From Myxococcota bacterium (GTDB taxonomy: Bacteria > Myxococcota_A > UBA9160 > UBA6930), in the NCBI GenBank assembly GCA_028285625.1, contig JANQOX010000005.1, positions 744,001 through 808,000 of the forward strand: DNA of 64,000 nucleotides, given 5' to 3'. A program made the position numbers and the translations under genes. Below, piece by piece: positions 1 to 8,218 of the stretch. Under the pieces are notes generated by a model. That model did no database searches, had not been told where the DNA came from, and saw only the letters and a list, made by a program, of their open reading frames with translations. Position 1 is the first letter of the stretch; every line of letters starts with the position of its first letter.

Positions 1-379
1 CCAGGCGGGTCAGGTACTGCGGCAGGATCGTCTCATCGAGCGGCAGCCCGGTTCGCTCGATCTTCGAGATCGGCCGGTCGATCCCGATCCGCAGCGGAGA
101 CTTGCCCGTCATCAGTGCGGTTCGGGTGGGACTGCAGCTCGGCTGGGCGTAGAAGCGATCGAGCTCGAGGCCTTCGCGTGCGATCCGGTCGATGTGGGGC
201 GTCTCGATCTCGCTGCCGTGGTAGCCGACGTCCCGCCAGCCCAGGTCGTCGGCCACGAGGAGCAGGATGTGGGGAAGCGCCCGTTCGGCGTCGGCGGGCG
301 CGGCGGCCATCCCCAGCCACGCAAGGGGGGCGATGGCGAGCACCCACGCAGACAGCACGAGTTTCGGGCCGGCCCGCAT
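1..379 (-). CDS. Sulfatase, N-terminal part (cut by window edge)
   Basis: Exported formylglycine-type sulfatase that should hydrolyse sulfate esters outside the cytoplasm. The 126 visible residues begin with a signal peptide (MRAGPKLVLSAWVLAIAPLA, cleavage near residue 31). The metal-binding VADDLGWRD segment follows at about 42-50, and C-S-P-T-R at 82-86 is the C-x-P-x-R motif whose Cys becomes formylglycine. The ATG overlaps the TGA of the upstream FAH-family gene by one base (TGATG), so it is translationally coupled as the last visible member of the aromatic operon. The reading frame runs off the left edge, so the substrate-determining C-terminus is not seen. Confidence 0.85.
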   Translation of the reverse strand, partial: MRAGPKLVLSAWVLAIAPLAWLGMAAAPADAERALPHILLLVADDLGWRDVGYHGSEIETPHIDRIAREGLELDRFYAQPSCSPTRTALMTGKSPLRIGIDRPISKIERTGLPLDETILPQYLTRL

Positions 380-1335
380 CACGCCGCGATCACCCGGTTG
401 TGCTGGGTGCCGAGGTCGATGGCTCCGTCGTCGGTACGGATGGAAGCTTCGATCACGTCGCCGGGGCGAAGACGTCTGGGGTTGCGCGCTGCCACGCGGC
501 GCACCAGGGCCTGCCGCCGCTTTGGAGAGACGAGCTGGGCCAACATGGCGAGCGGGCGCGCGGGCGCCTGCAACGCGCAGCCACCCGGCGTGCCCGTCGC
601 GAGCAGGTCGCCGGCCTCCCAGTCCTGCAGCGCAGAGAGCTCGGTCAGCGTTGCCGGCGGGAGGTGCACCATGTCGCTTGCGAGCGCATCCTGCCGGACC
701 TCTCCATTGACCGAGAGCACGAGGTGCAGCTCGTCGAAGCGTGCGAGCTCTTCGGCCGAGACCAGCGTCAGGTAGGGTCCCGTAGGCCCGAAGGTGCGAT
801 AGCTCTTGCCCTTGTAGAACTGGGTCTCGGGGAGCTGCACGTCGCGGGCGCTCACGTCATTCAGGAGCACCAGGCCTCCCACGAACTCGGCCAGGTTCGC
901 TTCGCCCACCTCGACGGGTCCGCCGACGTCTCGCGAGAACACGAGGCCGATCTCGATCTCGTAGTCCAGGAACTCGACGTGCGCCGGGCTCACGATGTCG
1001 GTCGTCGCCGGTGCCATGCACGACGAGGCCTTGCGGAAGAAGATGTTGAACGGGCTTGAGTCCGGGTCGAAGCCAGATTCGCGCATGTGCGAAGCGTAGT
1101 TGATCGCCTGGCAGAGGAACTGGCGATCTCGCGTCACCGGCGAGAGCACCTCGACCGCGTCGAGCGCGACCGGCGCTGCGTCTTCGGCGGCTCCGGCCCG
1201 CGCGACGGCGGCCCCGTGCAGCATGAAGTCGCGCGTCGTCGGGTAGTCGCCCGGGATGGGGACGACACCGGACCCATCGACGCGTCCCCAGTGGACGGTG
1301 CCCCCGTGCTGGTAGCGGATGACGTTCACAGCCAT
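379..1335 (-). CDS. Fumarylacetoacetate hydrolase family protein
   Basis: 318-residue member of the FAH family (C-C bond hydrolases, hydratases and decarboxylases acting on the diketo acids made by ring cleavage). The N-terminal cap is about residues 1-65 and the catalytic fold about 68-318. The metal site is visible as DYEIE (124-128, Glu126/Glu128) and the Asp of LLND (near 160), followed by VSARD; TGTPGG lies near the C-terminus. It sits one base after the extradiol-dioxygenase-like gene and downstream of an aromatic hydroxylase, so hydrolysis or hydration of a meta-cleavage product is the likely job. The exact reaction cannot be read from the sequence. Confidence 0.85.
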   Translation of the reverse strand: MAVNVIRYQHGGTVHWGRVDGSGVVPIPGDYPTTRDFMLHGAAVARAGAAEDAAPVALDAVEVLSPVTRDRQFLCQAINYASHMRESGFDPDSSPFNIFFRKASSCMAPATTDIVSPAHVEFLDYEIEIGLVFSRDVGGPVEVGEANLAEFVGGLVLLNDVSARDVQLPETQFYKGKSYRTFGPTGPYLTLVSAEELARFDELHLVLSVNGEVRQDALASDMVHLPPATLTELSALQDWEAGDLLATGTPGGCALQAPARPLAMLAQLVSPKRRQALVRRVAARNPRRLRPGDVIEASIRTDDGAIDLGTQHNRVIAA

Positions 1336-1336
1336 G

Positions 1337-2353
1337 TCAGCCGATCCCTCGTCCGGCCCGGATCCTGGCGCCGATCATGCTCGCCAGGTTGCGCACGGTC
1401 TTCGCGTTCCAGCGCGCCACGATGAAGCCGAGGGTGGGCTGCGGGCCCCAGTACTCCTCGAGATCCTCGAATGCGCAATCCGACGCGGCCGTGTCTTCGT
1501 TGACCAGGTCGGTGTCGGTCCAGTGCTCGTGGATCACGCCCCAGGGGTTGGCCCAGTAGTCGAAGATCTGCCCGCCGTATCGGTGGCGTCCGATGCCCCA
1601 TACGGCCTTGCGGCTCTTCGCCTTCAGGTGGTCGTGCCCCGCCATCAGGTCGTCGAGGTTGCCCACCTCGAAGGCCATGTGCTGGACGCGCGTCCCTTCG
1701 TCGAGCGCGTACTGAAAGCCCACGACGTGGTGGTCGACGAACTCCGGGCCGCGGTCGAGCGCGGCGAAGCGCATCTGGGTGCCGCCGTCCGGCCGGAGCA
1801 CCTCGTCCGACTTTCGCAGCCCGAAGCGCTCGTGGTACCAGGCGTAGACCGCCGCCGGATCGCCGCTCTCGAGGACGAGGTGGCCGATCCGCCGCACGTG
1901 CGCCGGCCCCGGACGCACCGCCGGAAGGGGACCCTTCCGCTCGCGGCGGCCATCCACGTTGAGTACGTGGGACGGGGCCGGGTCGAGGGCGTCGAGCGCG
2001 GTCTGGCCGTGCACGATCTCCACCTGCATGCCCTGCGGGTCGCGCAGGCGGACCACCTGTCCGCCGGCGGGCTCGTCGAGCTTGGCGATCGCCGAAGCTC
2101 CGTCGACCTTCGAGAGCGTCTCGAGATCTGCAGCGCAGTCTGCCTCGAACGCAATCGCGGTCACGTCGGACGGGCCCTCGGTCAGGACGTAGCAGGGCGG
2201 CTCGGCGTCGGTGCCGCGAAAGTAGACCGCCGACTCGGTACGGGCCGCGACCTGGAGACCGAACTCCAGGAGAAATGCCTCGGCCTCGTCGAGATCGGGC
2301 GCCGCGACACGGACGTAGGCGAGGCGCTTGACCTTGATCAGGGGATCGCTCAC
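1337..2353 (-). CDS. VOC-family extradiol-type ring-cleavage dioxygenase
   Basis: 338 residues with two vicinal-oxygen-chelate modules, as in class I extradiol dioxygenases (2,3-dihydroxybiphenyl and catechol 2,3-dioxygenase group). The C-terminal module carries the Fe(II) triad: His158 (IGHLVLE), His225 (QHMAFEV) and Glu276 (IHEHW). The start is taken as GTG at 2353, although the frame stays open further upstream. That GTG overlaps the hydroxylase stop as GTGA and has an AGGAGG eight bases before it. It probably opens the catechol produced by the upstream hydroxylase. Substrate unknown. Confidence 0.85.
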   Translation of the reverse strand: MSDPLIKVKRLAYVRVAAPDLDEAEAFLLEFGLQVAARTESAVYFRGTDAEPPCYVLTEGPSDVTAIAFEADCAADLETLSKVDGASAIAKLDEPAGGQVVRLRDPQGMQVEIVHGQTALDALDPAPSHVLNVDGRRERKGPLPAVRPGPAHVRRIGHLVLESGDPAAVYAWYHERFGLRKSDEVLRPDGGTQMRFAALDRGPEFVDHHVVGFQYALDEGTRVQHMAFEVGNLDDLMAGHDHLKAKSRKAVWGIGRHRYGGQIFDYWANPWGVIHEHWTDTDLVNEDTAASDCAFEDLEEYWGPQPTLGFIVARWNAKTVRNLASMIGARIRAGRGIG

Positions 2354-4029
2354 TTCGAACCTCCTACGACCTGGCCGAGGACCTCGGTCAGGGCGGATGC
2401 GGGCACGTCGGGGAGGGAGACCGCACGCCACGCGACGTGCTGGTCGGGGCGAACCAGCAGGGCGCCGCCCGCCTCGACGCCACAGGCCGAGCGCCAAGCC
2501 TCATCGGGCCCGTCGTTCCCGGCACCGACGCGGACGTGGGCGAGGGGGACGCTCGAGACGCTCGCGGCGGCCTCGGCCCACTGCTCGTGCTCGCCGAAGG
2601 TGACGAGCGTGAAGCCGTCGTAGGCGACCCAGTCGAGGGTCGATCGGTCGGCGGCAGCCGCGCCGATCCAGCCGTGGGGCAGGCGTGCCCCCGGGTCGGC
2701 CGAGGGCTCGTAGTCGCGTGTCGAGGCCGGCGGTCGCGCTCGGCCGTCGGGCACCAGCGCACCCGTTTCGTAGACGAAGCCGAGCTGCAGCCCGAGCATG
2801 TCGAAGTGCTCGGCCTGCTCTTCGACGGCGGCTGCGATCGCCTGCCGCTTCTCCGGGTCTGCGAGCGACGCGGCCATGCGCGCGGTGGTGGGCTCGACGT
2901 CGGTGCCGAGCGCCTGAGGCAGAAGCACCATCTTGAGCGCGTTCTTCAGGCTCTGCTCCGTGTTGTTGCGGGCTACGGCGAGGCGTTCCTCGGCGTAGGT
3001 CGTGAGCAGGGCCGGTGCGGCCCACCCGTCCTCGACCGCACAGAGCTTCCAAGCCAGGTTGTGCGCGTCCTGGAAGCCGCTGTTCAGGCCCAGGCCGCCG
3101 GTCGGCGGGAAGCGATGCGCGGCGTCGCCGGCCAGGAAGGTGCGACCCTCGCCCATGCCGTCTGCCACCTGCGAGCTCATGTGCCAGGTGCCCTTGTGCA
3201 GGATCTCGAGCGGCGTGTCCTGGCCGATGGCCCGCAGCACCAGCTCGCGGCAGCGGTCGTCGTCGTAGTCGCCCTCCGACTCGGTGTCCGGGTCGAACTC
3301 GTGCATGTAGACCCACTCGCGATCGACGTCGTGGGCGATGAACGCGCCGCCGGCCTCGGGGTCCATGACGAAGTGCAGCACCCCCGGGCGGTCTCGCACC
3401 ATTTCGCGCAGGTTGGCCCCGAAGTGGATCATCAAGAAGCTCTGGATGCGCTGCGGCCCCTGCATCTCGACGCCGAGCGACCGGCGCACCCGGCTCCCGG
3501 CGCCATCCGCGGCGATCAGCCAGCGGCTGCGCACCTCGTGACTCTGGCCCGTTGCGAGGTCGGTGAGGGTCGACGTCACGCCGTCGGCATCCTGCTCGCT
3601 GCGCTCCCACTGCCAGCCGTACCGCAGGTCGACGCCCGGCAGCTTGCCGAGCGCTTCGGCGAGGATCGGCTCGAACCGGTGCTGCGAGAGATTGCGGAGC
3701 GGTGTGGGCGTGTAACGCAGGCACTCTTCACCCTGGCGCTCGAAGGGAAGGTGGCCGATCTCCTCGCCGGCGAGCCGGGTCACGAAGCGGACGTGGCCCG
3801 CATCCGCCGGGTTCTTGCAGGCCGCGTCGATGACCTGCATGTCGAGCCCGGCCTGGCGGCAGATCTCGAACGTACGGGCGTTGACCACATGGGCGGCGGG
3901 CGCGGTCTGCGGGCCCCCGCGGCGCTCGGCCACGAGGCACTGGCGGCCGAGCTTCGAGAGCAGGACGGCCTCGATCATGCCGACCGGCCCTGCGCCTACG
4001 ATGAGAAAGGGAACGTCGATGCGTGACAT
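2350..4029 (-). CDS. FAD-dependent aromatic hydroxylase (PheA/TfdB/MhpA-like)
   Basis: 559-residue class A flavoprotein monooxygenase that would hydroxylate a phenolic ring using NAD(P)H and O2. Visible motifs are GAGPVG in the N-terminal Rossmann fold (about 12-17), the DG motif in LIAADGAGSR (about 170) and the GD motif in FLAGDAAHRFPPTGG (about 300). The C-terminal 150 residues look like the thioredoxin-like domain of phenol hydroxylases. ATG 4029 has an AGGAGG five bases upstream; a GTG three bases earlier is an alternative. It is coupled to the ring-cleavage gene by a 4-base overlap. Confidence 0.88.
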   Translation of the reverse strand: MSRIDVPFLIVGAGPVGMIEAVLLSKLGRQCLVAERRGGPQTAPAAHVVNARTFEICRQAGLDMQVIDAACKNPADAGHVRFVTRLAGEEIGHLPFERQGEECLRYTPTPLRNLSQHRFEPILAEALGKLPGVDLRYGWQWERSEQDADGVTSTLTDLATGQSHEVRSRWLIAADGAGSRVRRSLGVEMQGPQRIQSFLMIHFGANLREMVRDRPGVLHFVMDPEAGGAFIAHDVDREWVYMHEFDPDTESEGDYDDDRCRELVLRAIGQDTPLEILHKGTWHMSSQVADGMGEGRTFLAGDAAHRFPPTGGLGLNSGFQDAHNLAWKLCAVEDGWAAPALLTTYAEERLAVARNNTEQSLKNALKMVLLPQALGTDVEPTTARMAASLADPEKRQAIAAAVEEQAEHFDMLGLQLGFVYETGALVPDGRARPPASTRDYEPSADPGARLPHGWIGAAAADRSTLDWVAYDGFTLVTFGEHEQWAEAAASVSSVPLAHVRVGAGNDGPDEAWRSACGVEAGGALLVRPDQHVAWRAVSLPDVPASALTEVLGQVVGGSK

Positions 4030-4038
4030 CACAGCCTC

Positions 4039-4818
4039 CTAGAGGAGTCCGGCGTAGCTTGCGCCGTCGAGTTGAAGGTTCTGGCCCGAGATGAACCCGG
4101 CCTGGGCGCTGCAGAGAAAGGCGCAGGCGTCACCGACCTCTTCGGGGCGCCCCAGGCGGCCCGCGGCGATCGAGGCCTTCATGGCGTCGTAGGCCTCCTC
4201 GATCGAGATGCCGGCGATCTTCGAGTGCACCTCGGCCATGCCGCGCTGGCGGGCCGTGTCGATTCGCTCGGGGAGCAGGTTGTTGATCGTGACGTTCGAG
4301 CGCGCGACGTCGCGCGAGAGCGCCTTCGAGACCGAGGTGAGGCCGGTGCGCGCGCCGGTCGAGAGGCCCATCGGTGCGAGCGGCGTCTTCACCATGGCCG
4401 AGGTGATGTTCACGATGCGCCCGAAGCCCCGCTCGCACATGCCTTCGAGTACCGCGCGGATCATCGCCAGGGGGGCCAGCATGTTCGCGTCCAGTGCGCC
4501 GATCCAGGCGTCGCGGTCCCAGTCGGCGAAGCGTCCCGGCGGCGGACCGCCGTTGTTGTTGACGAGGATGTCGGGCGTGGGACACGCCTCGAGAAGGGAT
4601 CGCTGGGTGCGCTCGTCGGCGATGTCGCCCTCGACCGCCTGGGCCGGGACGCCGTGCTCGGCGGCGATCGCGTCGACGGCTTCTTGCAGGGTTTCGGGGT
4701 CGCGCCCATTCAGCGTCACATGGACCCCCTCGCGCGCGAGCGAGGCAGCGCAGGCGCGCCCGAGCCCGCGGCTCGAAGCGCAGACGATGGCGTGGCGGTC
4801 CCGGATTCCGAGTTCCAT
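4039..4818 (-). CDS. SDR-family protein lacking the usual Tyr/Lys catalytic pair
   Basis: 259 residues with an SDR Rossmann fold: SSRGLG cofactor loop at 15-20, NNNG at 87-90 and Ser140 in NITS. Where the family has Tyr-x-x-x-Lys, this protein has Ser153 and Arg157 (LSTGAR). That pattern resembles the BKR-like SDR subgroup with xxxAR instead of YxxxK. The C-terminus (FISGQNLQLDGASYAGLL) is standard. It may be a reductase or dehydrogenase with altered chemistry, or a non-catalytic binder. It lies nine bases before the hydroxylase in the same operon. ATG 4818 is chosen because homology begins there, although an open frame extends upstream. Confidence 0.85.
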   Translation of the reverse strand: MELGIRDRHAIVCASSRGLGRACAASLAREGVHVTLNGRDPETLQEAVDAIAAEHGVPAQAVEGDIADERTQRSLLEACPTPDILVNNNGGPPPGRFADWDRDAWIGALDANMLAPLAMIRAVLEGMCERGFGRIVNITSAMVKTPLAPMGLSTGARTGLTSVSKALSRDVARSNVTINNLLPERIDTARQRGMAEVHSKIAGISIEEAYDAMKASIAAGRLGRPEEVGDACAFLCSAQAGFISGQNLQLDGASYAGLL

Positions 4819-4888
4819 GTGGGGTGAGCCTCTTCGGTTCGGGTCTCGGTAGGACCGGCCCGGTTCGGGTTTGGGTGCGGGCTGGCCG

Positions 4889-5734
4889 TCAGCCGAGTCG
4901 AGCCGCCGCGGCCCGCAGCAGTCGCTGGACGGGGTAGCGGTCGTCGTCGCGGTCGCGGATCTCGGCCAGCAGGCCGACGCCCATCTCGATGTCGCGCGCC
5001 ACCTCCTTGCGCAGCTCCCAGCAGGCCTCGTCGTCGTCGTGTCGGCCTGCGAAGCGCGTGGTGTCGATGGGCTCGCCGAGATGGAGGTACTGGCGCTCGA
5101 TGCGGGGCACGCCGAGCGGCCCGTTGCCCCGCGAGATCGACGGGATCGCTTCGCCGCCACGGAACCAGGCCTGGTCGGTGACGCCGAGACGCCGGAGCAG
5201 TGCACCCACCGGCGAGCCGAGCACGTCGTCGACGTCGACCACCACGTCGAACATGTCGTCGACTCCGAGTGAGGTGAACGGGACGATGGGGACACCATGC
5301 GCGATGGCCATGCGGGCGAAGCCGAGGCGCTGCTTCCAGATCAGGCGGTAGGCCTCGCCGCGACGGCGGTTCACCTCGCGCCCGCCACCCGGAAAGACCA
5401 TGACCGCCTGGTCGTCGGCAAAGAGCCGCGCGCAGTTCTCGCGGGTTCCGGGCACCGCCCCCAGACGGGTGAGCAGGTCGCGCCAACCGGGGATCTCGTA
5501 GTGAAGGTGGTCGGCCAGGCCCCGGATCCAGCGGCCGGTGCCCTCGTAGATCGTGAGGCCCAGCAGAGGCAGGTCGAGACCGCCGTAGATGGTGTGGTTG
5601 CCGACGAACAGGACCGGTCCGTCCCGGGGCACGCGCTCGAGCCCGAATGCCACCGGGCTCGCCAGCAGCGAGAGCGGGCGGAGCGTCTGCTTCAGGGTTT
5701 CGAGGGCCAGGGGCTGGAAGGCATCGGACGGCAT
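4889..5734 (-). CDS. PlsC-like acyltransferase
   Basis: 281 residues resembling the lysophospholipid/diacylglycerol acyltransferase superfamily, close in style to the TMEM68/phytyl-ester-synthase branch. The acyltransferase motif is VGNHTIYGGLDLP (about 47-59), followed by FPGGGRE (about 118) and a hydrophobic IVPF segment (about 150). It would transfer an acyl group to an alcohol at the membrane. It is the first gene of the minus-strand operon, directly below the TetR-type operator, which is an unusual companion for an aromatic-degradation cluster. RBS AAAGGGAG precedes the ATG. Confidence 0.8.
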   Translation of the reverse strand: MPSDAFQPLALETLKQTLRPLSLLASPVAFGLERVPRDGPVLFVGNHTIYGGLDLPLLGLTIYEGTGRWIRGLADHLHYEIPGWRDLLTRLGAVPGTRENCARLFADDQAVMVFPGGGREVNRRRGEAYRLIWKQRLGFARMAIAHGVPIVPFTSLGVDDMFDVVVDVDDVLGSPVGALLRRLGVTDQAWFRGGEAIPSISRGNGPLGVPRIERQYLHLGEPIDTTRFAGRHDDDEACWELRKEVARDIEMGVGLLAEIRDRDDDRYPVQRLLRAAAARLG

Positions 5735-5790
5735 CGGGCTCCCTTTCTCGACCGCCTCTCCGGCGGCTCGGGGAACAGGAAACCAAAAAA

Positions 5791-5822
5791 TGGGACTATT
5801 GTCAATATTGAAAATAGTCCCA
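5791..5822. promoter_or_regulatory. 32-bp near-perfect palindrome, probable TetR operator
   Basis: TGGGACTATTGTCAAT faces ATTGAAAATAGTCCCA, giving 16-bp arms with a single mismatch in a strikingly AT-rich patch of GC-rich DNA. It lies between the divergent acyltransferase (start 5734) and TetR (start 5845) genes, where an autoregulated TetR repressor would control both directions. Confidence 0.7.
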
Positions 5823-5844
5823 TCTGATTGCTAGCTTGCGGCCC

Positions 5845-6465
5845 ATGATGGACGAGACGCGCGCGCCCCAGACCCGGGGCTACCGGAAGAAGGAGCGGAC
5901 CCGGCGGCAGCTCGTGGCGGCGGGCCAGCGGGTTCTGGCCGAGAAGGGCCATGGGCTCACGGTGAGCGACGTGGTCGCCGAGGCCGACGTCTCGAATGGC
6001 ACCTTCTACAACTACTTCGCCGACCGCGAGGACCTGATCGAGGCGGTCGCCGAGCACACCGCGCTCGCGCTCGCGGCCGACGCGGCGGAGCGCCCGATCG
6101 AAGATGCGGCTCGGCGATTCGCGTTTGCGACGATGCGGATGCTGCTGCACGCGCGCGACGACGAGACCTGGGCGCGGGTCCTCCTGCGGCTGGTGGGCCG
6201 TCCGGGTGCCGGGGTCGACCTGAGCCGCTACCTGCGCGAGGACCTTGCTGAGGGCCATGCCCAGGGTCGCTTCGACGACGAGCCGGACGACGCGACCCTC
6301 GACCAGGTCGCCGGTCTCGTGATCATGACGATCCGCCGCATGGTCGAAGGCCAGGCGCGCCCCGACGCCCCGCAGCAGGCGGTCGCCCGGGGCCTGCGGA
6401 CGTTGGGCGTCGACGCCGCGGAGGCGGCGGCGCTGGCCGACGAAGCGGCCGAAGCGGTCGCCTAG
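5845..6465 (+). CDS. TetR/AcrR-family transcriptional regulator
   Basis: 206 residues. The N-terminal helix-turn-helix (about 15-62) has the classic shape: KKERTRRQL, then VSDVVAEADVSNGTFYNYFADREDL. The C-terminal two thirds is a helical ligand-binding domain. The start is the first of two adjacent ATGs (5845, 5848); a TTG nine bases upstream is less likely. It is divergent from the aromatic-degradation operon with a 32-bp palindrome between them, so it probably represses that operon and itself. It overlaps the convergent LysR gene by four bases. Confidence 0.9.
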   Translation: MMDETRAPQTRGYRKKERTRRQLVAAGQRVLAEKGHGLTVSDVVAEADVSNGTFYNYFADREDLIEAVAEHTALALAADAAERPIEDAARRFAFATMRMLLHARDDETWARVLLRLVGRPGAGVDLSRYLREDLAEGHAQGRFDDEPDDATLDQVAGLVIMTIRRMVEGQARPDAPQQAVARGLRTLGVDAAEAAALADEAAEAVA

Positions 6466-7361
6466 CGATCCCAGGCGGGGATGGGCCCGAAGCCGTCGAC
6501 CAGGTGATCCACGAACAGGCGCACCTTGGCCGACAGGTGCCGTCGGTGCGGATACACGGCGTGGACAGAGATGTCGGCGTCGAGCTCGTGCTCGAGGATC
6601 GGGACCAGGTCTCCCGCGCGCAGGGCATCGCACGCGAGAAAGGTGGGCAGCAGCGCGATCCCCAGGCCCGCCACCGCAAGTCGGCACATCATCTCGCCGT
6701 TGTTCACGCGGTGTCGCTCGCGGAGGGGGAGGGCTCGTCCGCCGGTTTCGCTCGCGACCCGCCAGGTGCGCGACGTCTCCAGCGCGTAGCCGATGAAGTC
6801 GTGCTGGGGCAGGTCGGCCCCGTGCGCCGGGGTGCCGCGCGCTTGCAGGTAGACCGGCGAGGCCACGAGCAGGCGGCGGCAGGGGGCCAGCCGCCGCGCG
6901 ACGAGGCTCGAGTCGGCGAGCGTGCCGATGCGGATCGCGACGTCGAAGCCCTCGCCAACGACGTCTACGAAGCGATCGGAGAAGTCGACGTCGAGCGCGA
7001 GCCGGGGGTGGCGCGCGGCGAAGGCGGCCAGGGGCTGCGCGAGGTGACGCCGCCCGAAGTCCATGGGCGCGGCGATGCGCAGGGTTCCGCGCGCCTCCTG
7101 ACCCATGGCGCCGAGGGCCGACTCGGCCTCCGCGAGGTCGGCCAGGATCTCGCGGCTGCGCTCGAAGTAGGCCTGTCCGGCTTCGGTGGGCGCCACGCTG
7201 CGCGTGGTTCGCTGGAGCAGCCGAACGCCCAGCCGGTCCTCGAGCGCCCGGACGCGCTTGCTGATGGCGGACGGCGTGAGCCCGAGCTGCCGCGAAGCGG
7301 CCCGGAAGCCCCCGGCCTCGACCACCCGGATGAAGCTCTCGACCTGGCTGAGATCCGACAC
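6462..7361 (-). CDS. LysR-family transcriptional regulator (YhaJ-like context)
   Basis: 299 residues. The N-terminal winged helix (about 4-62, with FRAASRQLGLTPSAISKRVRALEDRLG) is followed by a LysR substrate-binding domain starting at about 90 (GTLRIAAP). GTG start at 7361 with GGAG upstream. It is divergent from a pirin gene. In E. coli the LysR regulator YhaJ is likewise paired with pirin yhaK near the hydroquinone reductase yqjG, and this window has the same three families together. Control of the pirin/reductase genes in response to quinones or related electrophiles is therefore the best inference. Confidence 0.9.
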   Translation of the reverse strand: MSDLSQVESFIRVVEAGGFRAASRQLGLTPSAISKRVRALEDRLGVRLLQRTTRSVAPTEAGQAYFERSREILADLAEAESALGAMGQEARGTLRIAAPMDFGRRHLAQPLAAFAARHPRLALDVDFSDRFVDVVGEGFDVAIRIGTLADSSLVARRLAPCRRLLVASPVYLQARGTPAHGADLPQHDFIGYALETSRTWRVASETGGRALPLRERHRVNNGEMMCRLAVAGLGIALLPTFLACDALRAGDLVPILEHELDADISVHAVYPHRRHLSAKVRLFVDHLVDGFGPIPAWDR

Positions 7362-7372
7362 GCCGTCTCCTG

Positions 7373-7395
7373 ATTGTATCGCTCAAGGACACAAT
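7373..7395. promoter_or_regulatory. Candidate LysR binding site in divergent region
   Basis: ATTGT and ACAAT form an inverted repeat separated by 13 bases, within an AT-rich stretch of the 107-base LysR/pirin intergenic region. Placement just upstream of the LysR start suits an autoregulatory, LysR-type site. The arms are short. Confidence 0.4.
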
Positions 7396-7468
7396 ATCGT
7401 TCCTATGCGACCCATTCACATCTCATGGGATCGACGGCAAGCTTGCTAGCAACGAAGAGGAGGGCACG

Positions 7469-8179
7469 ATGATCCAGCTCCACAAGTCAGCCGATCGCTT
7501 CTCGACCCGGCTGGATTGGCTCGAGTCGCGCCACGCCTTCTCGTTCGGCACGCACCACGACCCCGGCCGCATGGGCTTCCGCGCCCTCCGCGTGCTGAAC
7601 GAGGACCGCGTGAGGGGCGGGGCTGGCTTTGGCGCACACGCGCACCGCGACGCCGAGATCCTCACGCTGGTGCTCGACGGTGCGCTCGAGCACCGCGACA
7701 GCGAGGGCGGGCGATCGGTGCTGCGGCGCGGCGACGTGCAGCGGATGAGCGCCGGCCGCGGTGTCGTGCATTCCGAGTGGAACGCCTCGCGTTCGTCCCC
7801 CGTGCACTTCGTCCAGGTCTGGCTGTTGCCCGACCATCGCGGTGCGACCCCGCGCTACGACGAAGCGCAGGTGCCGTGGCACGAGACGCAGGGCCTCACG
7901 CTGCTGGCCTCGCGCGCCGGACGCGGCGGGTCACTGCCGATCGACTGCGATGCCGAGGTGTTCGCCGGAGCGCTCGCCGCCGGGGAGGCGCTGCGCCACG
8001 ACGTCGGCGCGGGCCGCGGCGTCTGGCTGCAGGTGCTGCGTGGGCGAGTCGCCTTGGGCGCGCACCGCGATCTCCCGGAGCTCGAGGCGGGCGATGCGGT
8101 CGCCCTCGAAGACGAGACCCTACTCGAGACCGCGGCGCTCGAAGACGCCGAGATCCTGCTCTTCGATCTCTCGAACTGA
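7469..8179 (+). CDS. Pirin-family bicupin (YhaK/YhhW-like)
   Basis: 236-residue pirin with an N-terminal cupin (about 1-125) and a shorter C-terminal cupin. The metal-site region is visible as GAGFGAHAHRDAE (about 50-62) and HSEWN (about 100-104). Pirins of this group include quercetinase-active YhhW and redox-sensitive YhaK. AGGAGGG precedes ATG 7469. Divergent from the LysR gene and 39 bases before the hydroquinone reductase, so probably co-transcribed and quinone-responsive. Confidence 0.9.
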   Translation: MIQLHKSADRFSTRLDWLESRHAFSFGTHHDPGRMGFRALRVLNEDRVRGGAGFGAHAHRDAEILTLVLDGALEHRDSEGGRSVLRRGDVQRMSAGRGVVHSEWNASRSSPVHFVQVWLLPDHRGATPRYDEAQVPWHETQGLTLLASRAGRGGSLPIDCDAEVFAGALAAGEALRHDVGAGRGVWLQVLRGRVALGAHRDLPELEAGDAVALEDETLLETAALEDAEILLFDLSN

Positions 8180-8218
8180 ACTGAACCGAACTGAACGAGA
8201 CGGCAAGGAGGAGACGAC

